Shown one piece after another: positions 7,900 through 16,106 of a DNA stretch of 36,895 nucleotides. How positions within the stretch are numbered: the first letter of the stretch is position 1; each line of letters opens with the position of its first letter. The DNA is taken from assembly GCA_024403235.1 (NCBI GenBank), contig JAKSSF010000022.1, forward strand, positions 1 to 36,895, given 5' to 3'. Source of the stretch: Lachnospiraceae bacterium (GTDB taxonomy: Bacteria; Bacillota; Clostridia; Lachnospirales; Lachnospiraceae). The notes beneath the pieces are model-generated. The model was given only the letters and a program-made list of their open reading frames with translations. It was not told the origin of the DNA and did no database searches. Both the position numbers and the translations under genes were made by a program.

Positions 7900-8463
7900 A
7901 TGTTCATGATTGGAAGAAGAAAAGAAATAAAGCATTTAGAAAGCTTGTTTAAGCGCAATCTCAAATGGTAAAAATAAGGTGGCTGAGATTTCTGATTTTA
8001 TCCATGAAGATCGAAGTAAGGTTTCCAAATATCTGATTACCTTACAGACGATGCGTCTATATAGAAAAGATTGTTCCTTGTGGAGAAAGCAAAGATAGTA
8101 GAAAAGGTATATATATTATAGTTGATAATTTTTATAAATTTTGGTTTCGATATGAGTTTACAAACAGTGCATACTATGGGATGCTTGGACTAGAGGCTGC
8201 TACAAAAGAAATAATGGCAGATATTTCCAATCTCATGGGAGATGCCTTTGAAAAGATATGTATGGAGTATCTCATAAGACAGGCTAAGGCAAATAAATTG
8301 GATTTTATTCCATATAAAATGGGCAAATGGTGGGGGAATAATCCATATATAAAGGCACAGGATGATGTTTATCAGCAAATCGGGATATGAGGACTCTGTC
8401 ATAAGACATGCCAAGAAAGACGGTACATTATTGCTTGGGATAGATGATCTCTTTTCAAGCTAG
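7900..8463 (+). pseudogene. ATPase_2/DUF234-type AAA ATPase, internally deleted and frameshifted
   Basis: Three frames must be joined. ATG 7900 gives MFMIGRRKEIKHLESLFKR, the usual N-terminus of these ATPases. A second frame gives SNGKNKVAEISDFIHEDRSK (winged-helix region), and a third gives IYIIVDNFYKFWFRYEF through KMGKWWGNNPYIKAQDDV (DUF234 nuclease-like region). A last shift gives SKSGYEDSVIRHAKKDGTLL ending LFSS at 8463. Walker A and B are gone with a deletion of roughly 200 residues. Intact members are standalone, often transferred ATPases of unclear function. This copy is dead. Confidence 0.8.
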
Positions 8464-8628
8464 TAGTGACGAGCTTTTTTGTGCAAACCCACAAATACTT
8501 TTTCTTACCGAATACGGCAGACCAATTTGATTTTTCTAATATGATTATGTAGTAGATGCAGTAGATACTGTAACGACCAAAATTGCTCTTGTGGAAAAAA
8601 ACCAGGCTATGCCGGGAAAGGAAATAAT

Positions 8629-8811
8629 ATGGACATTCAAGTAGGGGACATCGTAACCTTAAAAAAACCACATCCCTGCGGTAGTAAAGATTGGGAAGTG
8701 CTGCGCATTGGAGCAGACTTTCGTTTGAAATGCAGAGGCTGTGATCATCAGGTTATGATTGCCAGGAAACTGGTAGAGAAAAATGTAAGACAAATTCAGA
8801 AAAAACCTTGA
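8629..8811 (+). CDS. DUF951 family small protein
   Basis: The 60-aa product has the DUF951 pattern: VGDIVTLKKPHPCGSKDWEV, then RIGADFRLKCRGCDHQVMI. The cysteines (Cys17, Cys35 and Cys38, the last two as CRGC) could hold a metal. Function is unknown. The family often sits next to ychF and rpsF in Firmicutes, as here beside rpsF, so this gene marks the start of conserved chromosome after the mobile region. AAAGGA precedes the ATG. The rpsF promoter -35 overlaps its stop codon. Confidence 0.88.
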   Translation: MDIQVGDIVTLKKPHPCGSKDWEVLRIGADFRLKCRGCDHQVMIARKLVEKNVRQIQKKP

Positions 8812-8836
8812 TTTCATAGAATGAATATGGTATCAT
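8808..8836 (+). promoter_or_regulatory. Sigma-A promoter of the rpsF operon
   Basis: TTGATT (8808-8813) and TATCAT (8831-8836) are separated by 17 bp, giving a leader of about 63 nt. The leader contains CCGATATTTCGG (a short hairpin), which may contribute to the S6:S18 autoregulatory site known upstream of rpsF; that last point is inference. Confidence 0.65.
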
Positions 8837-8905
8837 TTTAACTCGTGATATATTAATTCCTTGCTCCGATATTTCGGGACCAGAGACCAAAAGGAGGTAA
8901 CTAGC

Positions 8906-9193
8906 ATGAAAAAGTATGAATTATGTGTCGTTGTTAGTGCAAAAATCGAAGATGAAGAAAGAGCAGCTACTTTAGATAAAGTAAAAGCTTTAATCGAAAG
9001 ATTCGGTGGACAGGTTGCTAATATCGATGACTGCGGTAAGAAAAGATTAGCTTACGAAATTCAGAAGATGAAAGAAGGTTTTTACTACTTCATCCAGTTC
9101 GAAGCTGAAACTTCTGCTCCTGCTGAAATCGAAAGCAGAATGCGTATCATGGACAACGTACTTAGATATTTGATTGTAAAACCAGAAGCTTAA
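8906..9193 (+). CDS. rpsF: 30S ribosomal protein S6
   Basis: The 95-aa product MKKYELCVVVSAKIEDEERA... contains FGGQVANIDDCGKKRLAYEI and EGFYYFIQFEA, characteristic of S6. It binds 16S rRNA together with S18. The start at 8906 has AAAGGAGGT just upstream; in-frame codons further upstream (from 8861) lie in the leader and are not part of the protein. First gene of rpsF-ssb-rpsR. In many bacteria the S6:S18 complex represses its own mRNA. Confidence 0.97.
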   Translation: MKKYELCVVVSAKIEDEERAATLDKVKALIERFGGQVANIDDCGKKRLAYEIQKMKEGFYYFIQFEAETSAPAEIESRMRIMDNVLRYLIVKPEA

Positions 9194-9202
9194 GAAGGCG
9201 TA

Positions 9203-9226
9203 CCTTCCGGTATGCCGGGAAGGGAG
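9203..9226 (+). promoter_or_regulatory. Hairpin overlapping the ssb ribosome binding site
   Basis: CCTTCCGG (9203-9210), loop TATG, and CCGGGAAGG (9215-9223) pair with one bulged G. The 3' arm overlaps the ssb Shine-Dalgarno AAGGGAG (9220-9226). The fold could lower ssb translation relative to rpsF. The string TATGCCGGGAA recurs upstream of DUF951 without the pairing arm. Confidence 0.5.
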
Positions 9227-9232
9227 TATTGA

Positions 9233-9685
9233 ATGAACAAAGTAATTCTTATGGGACGCTTAACTAGAGATCCCGACGTTAGATACACACAGACAGGCGA
9301 AACAAATATGGCTATTGCAAGATTTACAGTTGCAGTAGACAGACGCTTTTCTCGGAACAACAGTGCAGATGCACAGACCGCTGATTTTATTGGTTGTGTA
9401 GCTTTTGGCAGACAAGGCGAATTTGTAGAAAAATATCTTCACAAAGGAACCAAGATTTGCTTAACAGGTCGTATTCAGACCGGTAGTTATACCAATAAAG
9501 ATGGTGTTAAGGTGTATACTACTGACATTGTTGCAGAGGACATTGAATTTGCTGAAAGCAAAAATAGTGCTGGTGGAAACGACGGTGGATTTTCTGGTGG
9601 CAACACAAGACCGGAACCGGTTGCAGCTGGTGACGGATTTATGAATATTCCTGATGGAATAGACGAAGAACTGCCATTTTCATAA
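9233..9685 (+). CDS. ssb: Single-stranded DNA-binding protein
   Basis: The 150-aa product has an N-terminal OB fold (MNKVILMGRLTRDPDVRYTQ, then FIGCVAFGRQGEFVEKYLHKGTKI), a Gly/Asn-rich linker from about residue 110, and the acidic tip DEELPFS used to bind replication and repair partners. Length and layout match bacterial SSB. It lies between rpsF and rpsR, the standard arrangement in Firmicutes, and is co-transcribed with them. Confidence 0.97.
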   Translation: MNKVILMGRLTRDPDVRYTQTGETNMAIARFTVAVDRRFSRNNSADAQTADFIGCVAFGRQGEFVEKYLHKGTKICLTGRIQTGSYTNKDGVKVYTTDIVAEDIEFAESKNSAGGNDGGFSGGNTRPEPVAAGDGFMNIPDGIDEELPFS

Positions 9686-9723
9686 AATGGTACAATGAAA
9701 AAGTAGAATAGGAGGCATTCATC

Positions 9724-9987
9724 ATGGCTTTTAATAAAACAGACAAAGCAGACGCTCCAATGAAAAAAAGAGGCGGTATGCGTAGAAGAAAAAAAGTTTG
9801 CGTATTCTGTGGTAAAGATAATGTAATCGATTACAAGGATAGCAACAAATTAAAAAGATATGTATCTGAAAGAGGTAAAATTCTTCCTAGAAGAATTACA
9901 GGTAACTGTGCTAAGCATCAAAGAGAGCTTACAACAGCTATCAAGAGAGCTAGACATCTTGCTCTTATGCCTTATGTTCAGGATTAA
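9724..9987 (+). CDS. rpsR: 30S ribosomal protein S18
   Basis: The 87-aa product contains [36 protein letters not shown] and a basic C-terminal helix, all diagnostic of S18. Cysteines at CVFC and at GNC suggest the zinc-binding form of the protein. It is preceded by AGGAGG and followed by an intrinsic terminator that closes the operon. Confidence 0.97.
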   Translation: MAFNKTDKADAPMKKRGGMRRRKKVCVFCGKDNVIDYKDSNKLKRYVSERGKILPRRITGNCAKHQRELTTAIKRARHLALMPYVQD

Positions 9988-10014
9988 TCTGAATCAAATG
10001 ATAGGTAAATTTAG

Positions 10015-10049
10015 ACACCCTTTGGAAAAATTCCAGAGGGTGTTTTTTT
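10015..10049 (+). terminator. Terminator of the rpsF-ssb-rpsR operon
   Basis: ACACCCT pairs with AGGGTGT, with an inner GGAA/TTCC pairing, followed by seven T residues. Confidence 0.9.
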
Positions 10050-10101
10050 ATAGAAAAATAAACAAAACAAATAGTTTTGATATTCCAAAACTATAGAGGT
10101 G

Positions 10102-10130
10102 TTGTGCAACTTCTCAATCTATTATATAAT
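10102..10130 (+). promoter_or_regulatory. Promoter of gdpP-rplI-dnaB
   Basis: TTGTGC (10102-10107), 17-bp spacer, TATAAT (10125-10130). It lies 72 bp before the gdpP start. Confidence 0.7.
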
Positions 10131-10202
10131 GTGAAATAGTGGGGATATATACAGATTTCTCGAGAAAAGGGTTAAAGTTCCACTCGATTTGGAGGGTGAT
10201 GT

Positions 10203-12245
10203 ATGAATAATCAGATAAAATTGAAAGGGGCACTGCGTTCCTATTTACAGGCATGCTTGTACTTAGGAATTGCTTTGATATTGATAGATGGAGGATTGTA
10301 TTTTCTCGATCTTCGTGCAGGCTTTGCAGTTAGTATTTTTCTTGTCATATATTATGTGGTGCTTCTTGCTTTATATTTCTATAATAAACCTATTATTTTA
10401 AATGAACTGGTTAGCTTTGCTACAGAATATGGACAGATTCAGAGGCAGTTATTAAAGGAATTAGATTTACCCTATGCGCTATTGGATGATAATGGAAAAG
10501 TCATTTGGAGCAACTGGTCTTTTGATGAAATTGTGCATAAAGAAAAATATCGTAAGACCATTACCAGTGCATTCCCGGATATTACTAAGGAAAAATTGCC
10601 ATCCGATATTGATGAAACAGAATTGGCATTTGAATATGAAGGTAGTGAATTTACTGCCAAAATGAAGAAGATATCTTTAGCAGATATGGCAGAAAATAGT
10701 GATATTATCAATGAAGATGGCTACAATGGCTTTTTGGTGGCGTTGTTTTTGTATGATGAATCTGCGTTGCGAATTGCCCTTCGAGAATTGGATAACCAGT
10801 CTTTGGCAATTGGTATGATTTATTTGGACAATTATGAAGAGGCATTGGATTCCATGGAGGATGTAGGCCGTTCTATTTTGATTGCCCTGATTGACCGTAA
10901 GATTAATAAATACATTGCCTCTATGGATGGTATTTGTAAAAAACTGGAAAAGGACAAATATTTAATTATTTTAAGAAAACAGTCTGTTGTGCAGTTGCAG
11001 GCGAACCGCTTTGATATTTTAGAGGATGTTAAGACTGTCAATAGTGGTAATGAAATGGCTGTTACACTCAGTATCGGTATTGGCTTGGAAGGCCTTTCCT
11101 ATGCACAAAATTATGAATTTGCACGTGCGTCTATTGATTTGGCTCTGGGGCGTGGCGGAGATCAAGCTGTAGTAAAAACCCCGGATAATATTCATTATTA
11201 TGGCGGTAAGAGCCAGCAGATGGAGAAGAATACAAAGGTAAAAGCGAGAGTAAAATCTCAGGCCTTGGCAGAAATCATAAATAGCAAAGACACTATTATT
11301 ATTATGGGACATCGCATGGCTGATGTGGATAGTTTTGGTGCAGCAGTAGGTGTTTGGCGTATTGCTAAAAGTATGAGAAGAAAAGCCTACATTGTGGTGA
11401 ATGAAGAAAGTTCTTCTGTGAAACCGCTTCTGGATTTGTTCCGTGGAAACAGTGCCTATGAAGAAGATATGATCGTAAACAGTCAAAAAGCCCTAGAATT
11501 GGAATTAAGCAATGCAGCCCTTGTGGTAGTAGATGTGAATAAACCTAGTATTACAGAGTGCCCTGAACTGCTTCACAAATGTAAATCCATTGTGGTCTTG
11601 GATCATCATAGACAGGGAACGGAAACCATTGAAAACGCAACCCTATCCTATGTGGAAACCTATGCTAGTTCAGCCTGTGAAATGGTATCGGAATTACTGC
11701 AGTATATTGGCGGTGGCATTAAGCTTCGAAGTGAGGAAGCAGATTGCATGTATGCCGGTATGTTGATCGATACCAATAACTTTATGACAAAAACCGGTGT
11801 GCGTACCTTTGAAGCGGCAGCCTTTCTTCGCCGCTGTGGCGCCGATGTGACTAGAGTTAGAAAGCTCTTTAGAGAAAATGTATTAGAGTACAAGGTAAAG
11901 GCAGATGTAGTAAGTCAGGCAGAGATTTACAGACAGCATTATGCGATTTCTGTTTGCCATGCAGAGAACTTAGATAATCCTACCGTATTGGGTGCACAGG
12001 CGGCTAATGAACTTTTGAATATTCAGGGAACCAAGGCAAGTTTTGTTTTGACAGATTATATGGGTACCATTTTTGTTTCAGCCCGTTCTATTGATGAAGT
12101 AAATGTACAGATTATTACAGAACGTATGGGTGGCGGTGGTCATTTAACTGTAGCTGGTTGTCAGTTTGAAAACTGCAGTATTGCAGAAGGAATTGCAAAG
12201 GTAAAACAGACCATAGATCAGATGATAGAAGAAGGAGAGTTGTAG
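10203..12245 (+). CDS. gdpP: Cyclic-di-AMP phosphodiesterase, GdpP family
   Basis: The 680-aa membrane protein has two N-terminal transmembrane segments (about 13-60), a PAS-like domain (about 85-170), a degenerate GGDEF domain (about 190-325, without a GGDEF signature) and a DHH/DHHA1 phosphodiesterase. Metal ligands are visible as GHRMADVDSFG (His370, Asp374, Asp376), Asp444 and DHH at 467-469, and DHHA1 contributes GGGGHLTVAGC near the C-terminus. It degrades c-di-AMP, which controls potassium and osmolyte uptake and cell-wall stress. It is four bases from rplI, the arrangement known from Bacillus yybT-rplI-dnaC. GGAGG precedes the ATG. Confidence 0.96.
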   Translation: MNNQIKLKGALRSYLQACLYLGIALILIDGGLYFLDLRAGFAVSIFLVIYYVVLLALYFYNKPIILNELVSFATEYGQIQRQLLKELDLPYALLDDNGKVIWSNWSFDEIVHKEKYRKTITSAFPDITKEKLPSDIDETELAFEYEGSEFTAKMKKISLADMAENSDIINEDGYNGFLVALFLYDESALRIALRELDNQSLAIGMIYLDNYEEALDSMEDVGRSILIALIDRKINKYIASMDGICKKLEKDKYLIILRKQSVVQLQANRFDILEDVKTVNSGNEMAVTLSIGIGLEGLSYAQNYEFARASIDLALGRGGDQAVVKTPDNIHYYGGKSQQMEKNTKVKARVKSQALAEIINSKDTIIIMGHRMADVDSFGAAVGVWRIAKSMRRKAYIVVNEESSSVKPLLDLFRGNSAYEEDMIVNSQKALELELSNAALVVVDVNKPSITECPELLHKCKSIVVLDHHRQGTETIENATLSYVETYASSACEMVSELLQYIGGGIKLRSEEADCMYAGMLIDTNNFMTKTGVRTFEAAAFLRRCGADVTRVRKLFRENVLEYKVKADVVSQAEIYRQHYAISVCHAENLDNPTVLGAQAANELLNIQGTKASFVLTDYMGTIFVSARSIDEVNVQIITERMGGGGHLTVAGCQFENCSIAEGIAKVKQTIDQMIEEGEL

Positions 12246-12248
12246 GAT

Positions 12249-12698
12249 ATGAAGATTATTTTGTTACAGGATGATAAGAATTTAGGAAAAAAGGGAGAAA
12301 TTATCAATGCCAATGATGGCTATGCCAGAAATTTTATTATTCCCAAAAAGATTGGTTTGGAAGCCACTCCTAAAAATCTGAACGATTTGAAATTACAAAA
12401 GGCCAATGAAGAAAGAATTGCCAAAGAGCAATTAGAGGAAGCGCAGGCATTGGCAAAAGATCTGGAAAATAAGGAAGTTGTTGTTTCTATCAAAGGTGGT
12501 GAAGGCGGAAAGGTATTTGGTTCCGTATCCAGCAAAGAGATTGCAGCAGCTTTTAAAGAACAATGTGGTGTGGAATTAGATAAAAAGAAAATTCAAATGG
12601 AAGAAGCAATCAAAAGCTTTGGTGTTTATCAGGTGAAAATTAAGCTACATCCTAAGGTAATCGGGAATTTGAAAGTAAAGGTACAGGAAAAGAAGTAA
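12249..12698 (+). CDS. rplI: 50S ribosomal protein L9
   Basis: The 149-aa product has the N-terminal L9 signature MKIILLQDDKNLGKKGEIIN followed by GYARNFIIPKKIGLEAT, a long central helix, and the C-terminal domain with KGGEGGKVFGSVSSKEIAAA. It starts three bases after gdpP and ends directly at the dnaB start codon, so all three are one transcription unit. Confidence 0.97.
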   Translation: MKIILLQDDKNLGKKGEIINANDGYARNFIIPKKIGLEATPKNLNDLKLQKANEERIAKEQLEEAQALAKDLENKEVVVSIKGGEGGKVFGSVSSKEIAAAFKEQCGVELDKKKIQMEEAIKSFGVYQVKIKLHPKVIGNLKVKVQEKK

Positions 12699-14069
12699 AT
12701 GGCAGCAGTAGAAGAAGCTCTGATTAAAAGAATATTGCCTAATAGCATAGAAGCAGAACAGTCTGTAATTGGTGCTATGATCATAGATAGAGAAGCGATT
12801 ACTATTGCTTCTGAAATTGTTTCCGGTGAAGATTTTTACAATAAACAATATGGCATTGTATTTGATGCCATGGTAGAACTTTTTGAAGAATCCAGAGCAG
12901 TGGATATGGTTACGTTGCAGGATCGCCTGAAAGAAAAGGATGTGCCATCAGAGATAAGCAGCCTGGATTTTTTGCGTAACATTGTTGCTAATGTTATCAC
13001 TTCTGCTAATGTAAAGGAATATGCGCTGATTGTTTCGGAAAAGGCTACTTTGCGAAAATTGATTCGTTTAAATGATGAGATTTCCAATATGTGTTACGCC
13101 GGTAAAGAGAATCTGGATAACATTTTGGAAACTACAGAAAAGAGTGTTTTTGATTTATTACAGCGAAAAAATACTTCTGACTTTGTTCCCATTCGCAAGG
13201 TTGTTATGAATGCTATGAAAACCATAGAAGCTGCCTCCAGAAACCAGGGCCATATTACCGGTATTGCAACGGGCTTTTATGAATTGGATCACAAAACTTC
13301 AGGCATGCAGCCTGCTGACCTTGTATTGATAGCGGCAAGACCATCTATGGGTAAAACCGCATTTGTATTAAATATTGCCCAGTATGCCGCATTTCGACAA
13401 AATAAACATGTGGCTATCTTTAGTCTGGAAATGACAAAAGAACAGCTGGTGAACCGTCTTTTTTCCCTAGAGGCAAATGTAGATGCACAGCATCTCCGTG
13501 TAGGTGAATTGACAGATCAGGAATGGGAAAAACTGGTTATTGGTGCGGATACTATTGGAAAGTCAAATTTGGAAATTGATGATACTCCCGGTATTGGTAT
13601 TTCTGAAATGCGTAGCAAATGCCGTAAAATGAAACTGGAAAGAGGCTTGGATATGATCATCATAGACTACCTGCAGTTGATGAGTGGTAGCGGTCGTTCT
13701 GAAAGCAGACAGCAGGAAGTTTCTGAGATATCCAGATCCTTAAAGAAATTGGCAAGAGAATTAAATGTGCCTGTGCTCGCGTTATCACAGCTTAGCCGTG
13801 CGGTAGAGCAGAGACCGGATAAACGTCCTATGATGTCGGATTTGCGTGATTCCGGGGCAATTGAGCAGGATGCGGATGTGTGTATGTTTATTTATAGAGA
13901 TGATTATTACAACAGAGATTCTGAGAAAAAAGGTATTTCAGAAATTATCATTGGTAAACAGCGTAATGGTCCGGTAGGTACTGTGGAACTTGCTTGGCTA
14001 CCGGAGCTTACCAAATTTGCCAACAAGGCGCGAGAAAGCGACAAGGCTTTATTGGAACAGAATATGTAA
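12699..14069 (+). CDS. dnaB: Replicative DNA helicase DnaB
   Basis: The 456-aa product has the DnaB N-terminal helical domain (PNSIEAEQSVIGAMIID) and a RecA-like ATPase domain with Walker A ARPSMGKT (213-220), Walker B IIIDYLQLM and KQRNGPVGT near the end. It unwinds DNA at the fork as a hexamer. The ATG follows the rplI stop without a gap. The length is usual and no intein is present. Confidence 0.97.
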   Translation: MAAVEEALIKRILPNSIEAEQSVIGAMIIDREAITIASEIVSGEDFYNKQYGIVFDAMVELFEESRAVDMVTLQDRLKEKDVPSEISSLDFLRNIVANVITSANVKEYALIVSEKATLRKLIRLNDEISNMCYAGKENLDNILETTEKSVFDLLQRKNTSDFVPIRKVVMNAMKTIEAASRNQGHITGIATGFYELDHKTSGMQPADLVLIAARPSMGKTAFVLNIAQYAAFRQNKHVAIFSLEMTKEQLVNRLFSLEANVDAQHLRVGELTDQEWEKLVIGADTIGKSNLEIDDTPGIGISEMRSKCRKMKLERGLDMIIIDYLQLMSGSGRSESRQQEVSEISRSLKKLARELNVPVLALSQLSRAVEQRPDKRPMMSDLRDSGAIEQDADVCMFIYRDDYYNRDSEKKGISEIIIGKQRNGPVGTVELAWLPELTKFANKARESDKALLEQNM

Positions 14070-14074
14070 CTTAC

Positions 14075-14106
14075 AAAAGAGAACTTCCTTGGGGGTTCTC
14101 TTTTTT
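14075..14106 (+). terminator. Terminator after dnaB
   Basis: AAAAGAGAAC pairs with GTTCTCTTTT, followed by further T residues. It separates dnaB from the 106-aa gene. Confidence 0.9.
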
Positions 14107-14155
14107 AGAATAAAAAGAAACATTGTGTTATGGTTTTATGGAATAGGGGAAAGCA

Positions 14156-14476
14156 ATGAAAGAAGGAAGAAAATATCCGGAACCTACAGAAGAAGAAATA
14201 AAATTGGCCAGATTACGGTTTTTGCTTAGGGCAAAGATGGAAATGCTGAAAAAACAAAAAGGAACAGAATATGAGCCTGAAAAAGAGGATGTAATAGTAG
14301 TAACGGAATTACATTGTAATACTGAAGAATTTGCAGTAAAAGATGAGAAAAAACTTACGCCAAAAGAACAAAAGCAAGAACGAAAAAAGAAAAAGGAATT
14401 AGAAAAACATTTCCTAACCTTAGATGAAAAAATAAGAGAAGCACAAAGAAAAAGAAATAAAAAAAGCCACCCTTAA
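14156..14476 (+). CDS. Charged Lys/Glu-rich hypothetical protein
   Basis: The 106-aa product MKEGRKYPEPTEEEIKLARL... is almost entirely Lys, Glu and Arg-rich helix, with a run of KEQKQERKKKKELEK and no Cys cluster, signal peptide or membrane segment. GGGGA lies seven bases before the ATG. The stop codon lies inside a bidirectional terminator, supporting a real transcribed unit. I do not recognise the family. Confidence 0.6.
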   Translation: MKEGRKYPEPTEEEIKLARLRFLLRAKMEMLKKQKGTEYEPEKEDVIVVTELHCNTEEFAVKDEKKLTPKEQKQERKKKKELEKHFLTLDEKIREAQRKRNKKSHP

Positions 14477-14490
14477 AGGGTAGCTTTTTT
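14461..14490. terminator. Bidirectional terminator between the 106-aa gene and ferredoxin
   Basis: AAAAAGC-C-ACCCTT pairs with AAGGGT-A-GCTTTTT, with A and T runs on both sides. It can serve the plus-strand gene and the minus-strand ferredoxin. Confidence 0.85.
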
Positions 14491-14500
14491 GTTCATTTTA

Positions 14501-14671
14501 TTATTCTTCTGAGATAGCTCCTACAGGGCAACCACCAGCACAAGAACCGCAGCTGATGCAAGTATCAGCATCGATTTCGTAATGTGTATCACCTTCTGCA
14601 ATAGCGCCTACAGGACACTGTCCAGCACAAGCACCACAGCTAACACAAGCGTCACTAATAACAAATGCCAT
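14501..14671 (-). CDS. 2[4Fe-4S] ferredoxin
   Basis: The 56-aa product MAFVISDACVSCGACAGQCP then CISCGSCAGGCPVGAISEE has two CxxCxxCxxxCP clusters, the classical clostridial ferredoxin that carries electrons at low potential for hydrogenase, pyruvate:ferredoxin oxidoreductase or radical-SAM enzymes. AAGGAGG precedes the ATG. It is downstream of pflA on the same strand but 91 bp away with its own promoter; it could reduce the PflA cluster, which is inference. Confidence 0.95.
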   Translation of the reverse strand: MAFVISDACVSCGACAGQCPVGAIAEGDTHYEIDADTCISCGSCAGGCPVGAISEE

Positions 14672-14706
14672 AATAAAATTCCTCCTTAAGTTTTTCCTAC
14701 GTATAT

Positions 14707-14735
14707 AGTGTAATACATTCTTCCCTTTTTCTCAA
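14707..14735 (-). promoter_or_regulatory. Ferredoxin promoter
   Basis: On the minus strand TTGAGA (14735-14730) and TACACT (14712-14707) are 17 bp apart, 35 bp before the ferredoxin start. Confidence 0.6.
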
Positions 14736-14762
14736 TAGGAAAAAATAGAATTCTGGAAAAAG

Positions 14763-15518
14763 CTATTGCTCCATTTCTGCACGGCGTTTACGGATTCCTT
14801 CCAAAACATGTGCTTTTAATTCTGTTGCCTTTTCCTTGCTCATTGGTTCAATATCTTTTAATTTGTATTCCATACCAAGATTTTCGTATTTTACCTTGCC
14901 CATATCGTGGTATGGTAAAACATCCAGTGCCTTTAAGTTGTGGAATTGACCAATGAAATATCCTAAATCAAATAAATATTTTGGATCATCTGTGATAGTA
15001 GGAACAACCACATGTCTGATCCACATATCTACATTTTTTTCATTTAAGTAAGCTGCAAATTTAAGGATGTTTGTGTTAGGCTGAGCGGTCAATTCTTTGT
15101 GCTTTTCCGGATCGATATGCTTAATATCCAGCATAACTAAATCCGTAACCTCCATAAGCTTATCCAGCTTTTTCATCCATTCTGCATTATCCGGATTAAA
15201 GGCAATCCCGGAGGAATCGATACAGGTATGAATGTTATCTGCCTTTGCCTGGGTAAATAAATCTAATAGAAAATCTACCTGCATCAAAGGTTCGCCTCCG
15301 GTTACAGTGATACCACCGTCCTTGTAAAAACCTCTGTTACGGTTAAATTGTTCTATAATGTAGGCAGGTTCCATCTCTTCGCCGGCATTCATGTTCCAGG
15401 TATCCGGATTATGACAATAGGCACAGCGCATAGGACATCCCTGTACAAATACTACATATCTAACGCCTGGTCCATCTACTGTACCGAAGCTTTCTAAAGA
15501 ATGAATTCTTCCCTTCAT
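14763..15518 (-). CDS. pflA: Pyruvate formate-lyase activating enzyme
   Basis: The 251-aa radical-SAM enzyme starts MKGRIHSLESFGTVDGPGVR. The cluster-binding motif is CPMRCAYC (Cys28, Cys32, Cys35), followed by HNPDTW and GGEPLMQ. It uses SAM and a reduced [4Fe-4S] cluster to abstract hydrogen from the radical glycine of PFL. It is last in the minus-strand pfl cluster, 98 bp after the 80-aa radical-domain gene and separated from it by a hairpin. A GGAG ribosome binding site precedes the ATG. Its target glycine is here on a separate small protein. Confidence 0.96.
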   Translation of the reverse strand: MKGRIHSLESFGTVDGPGVRYVVFVQGCPMRCAYCHNPDTWNMNAGEEMEPAYIIEQFNRNRGFYKDGGITVTGGEPLMQVDFLLDLFTQAKADNIHTCIDSSGIAFNPDNAEWMKKLDKLMEVTDLVMLDIKHIDPEKHKELTAQPNTNILKFAAYLNEKNVDMWIRHVVVPTITDDPKYLFDLGYFIGQFHNLKALDVLPYHDMGKVKYENLGMEYKLKDIEPMSKEKATELKAHVLEGIRKRRAEMEQ

Positions 15519-15560
15519 AAACTTACTCCTTTTTGTATAACAAATAATGCTATATGCTAA

Positions 15561-15587
15561 AATACCGGCTCCGTAAGAGCCGGTATT
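15561..15587 (-). terminator. Hairpin between the radical-domain gene and pflA
   Basis: AATACCGGCTC and its exact complement form a perfect 11-bp stem with a 5-nt loop. Only a short T run follows on the minus strand, so it may be a partial terminator that lowers pflA relative to the abundant PFL parts, or an RNA-stability hairpin. Confidence 0.7.
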
Positions 15588-15616
15588 GTTAGTATATACA
15601 CTTTTATTCCATTCTA

Positions 15617-15859
15617 TTAGATTGTTTCATGGAATGTACGAGAGATAACATCAGCCTGCTGTTCAGGTGTTAATTTAATGAAGTTTACAGCGTATCCGGA
15701 TACACGGATTGTAAGCTGAGGATATTTCTCAGGATTTTTCTGAGCATCCAATAAGGTATCTCTGTTTAATACATTAACGTTCATGTGATGGCCACCTTTG
15801 GTAGCATATCCATCTAATAAAGAAACCAAGTTATCAACTTGTGCGTTTGAAGCTGCCAT
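15617..15859 (-). CDS. Detached glycyl-radical domain of split pyruvate formate-lyase (GrcA-like)
   Basis: The 80-aa product corresponds to the last 80 residues of a normal PFL. It contains [20 protein letters not shown], then [18 protein letters not shown] with the radical Gly55, ending RTFHETI. Clear AGGAGG seven bases before the ATG shows it is translated separately and not by frameshift. The core gene lacks exactly this part, and the two lengths total 759 aa, against about 760 for one-chain PFL. It therefore probably forms half of the enzyme and is not merely a repair subunit like E. coli GrcA, though a spare-part role is possible too. Confidence 0.92.
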   Translation of the reverse strand: MAASNAQVDNLVSLLDGYATKGGHHMNVNVLNRDTLLDAQKNPEKYPQLTIRVSGYAVNFIKLTPEQQADVISRTFHETI

Positions 15860-15879
15860 TGTTTTGTCCTCCTAATTTT

Positions 15880-16086
15880 TTATTCTTTATAATCATCTAA
15901 ACCCTGATGAAGGGTGGGAACGCTGCATGCTAAAGGAGTTCTGGAACAATCCGTACATCCCATAGTCTGAACTGCTTTTGTATCACCAATTGTTTCGTCT
16001 ACATCTGCATTGATATGACCAACACCTTTGCTCATGCCGGAATCCAGCATCGCAATTAAATCATCAATCATTTTATCGTTGTCCAT
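15880..16086 (-). CDS. 68-aa Cys-containing protein between the PFL core and radical-domain genes
   Basis: The product is MDNDKMIDDLIAMLDSGMSK followed by GVGHINADVDET, then GCTDCSRTPLACSVPTLHQG. The first half mimics the start of the radical-domain protein ([16 protein letters not shown] against DLIAMLDSGMSKGVGH), so it may be a divergent duplicate that docks at the same surface of the core. The second half replaces the radical loop with three cysteines (44, 47, 54; CxxC-x6-C) and has no RVSGY glycine. It is 20 bp before the radical-domain gene and 64 bp after the core gene. GAAGGGA upstream is a plausible but distant Shine-Dalgarno. Function unknown: assembly factor, redox sensor or a plug protecting the open core are possibilities. 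Confidence 0.75.
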   Translation of the reverse strand: MDNDKMIDDLIAMLDSGMSKGVGHINADVDETIGDTKAVQTMGCTDCSRTPLACSVPTLHQGLDDYKE

Positions 16087-16106
16087 TGTATTACACCGTC
16101 CCTTCT

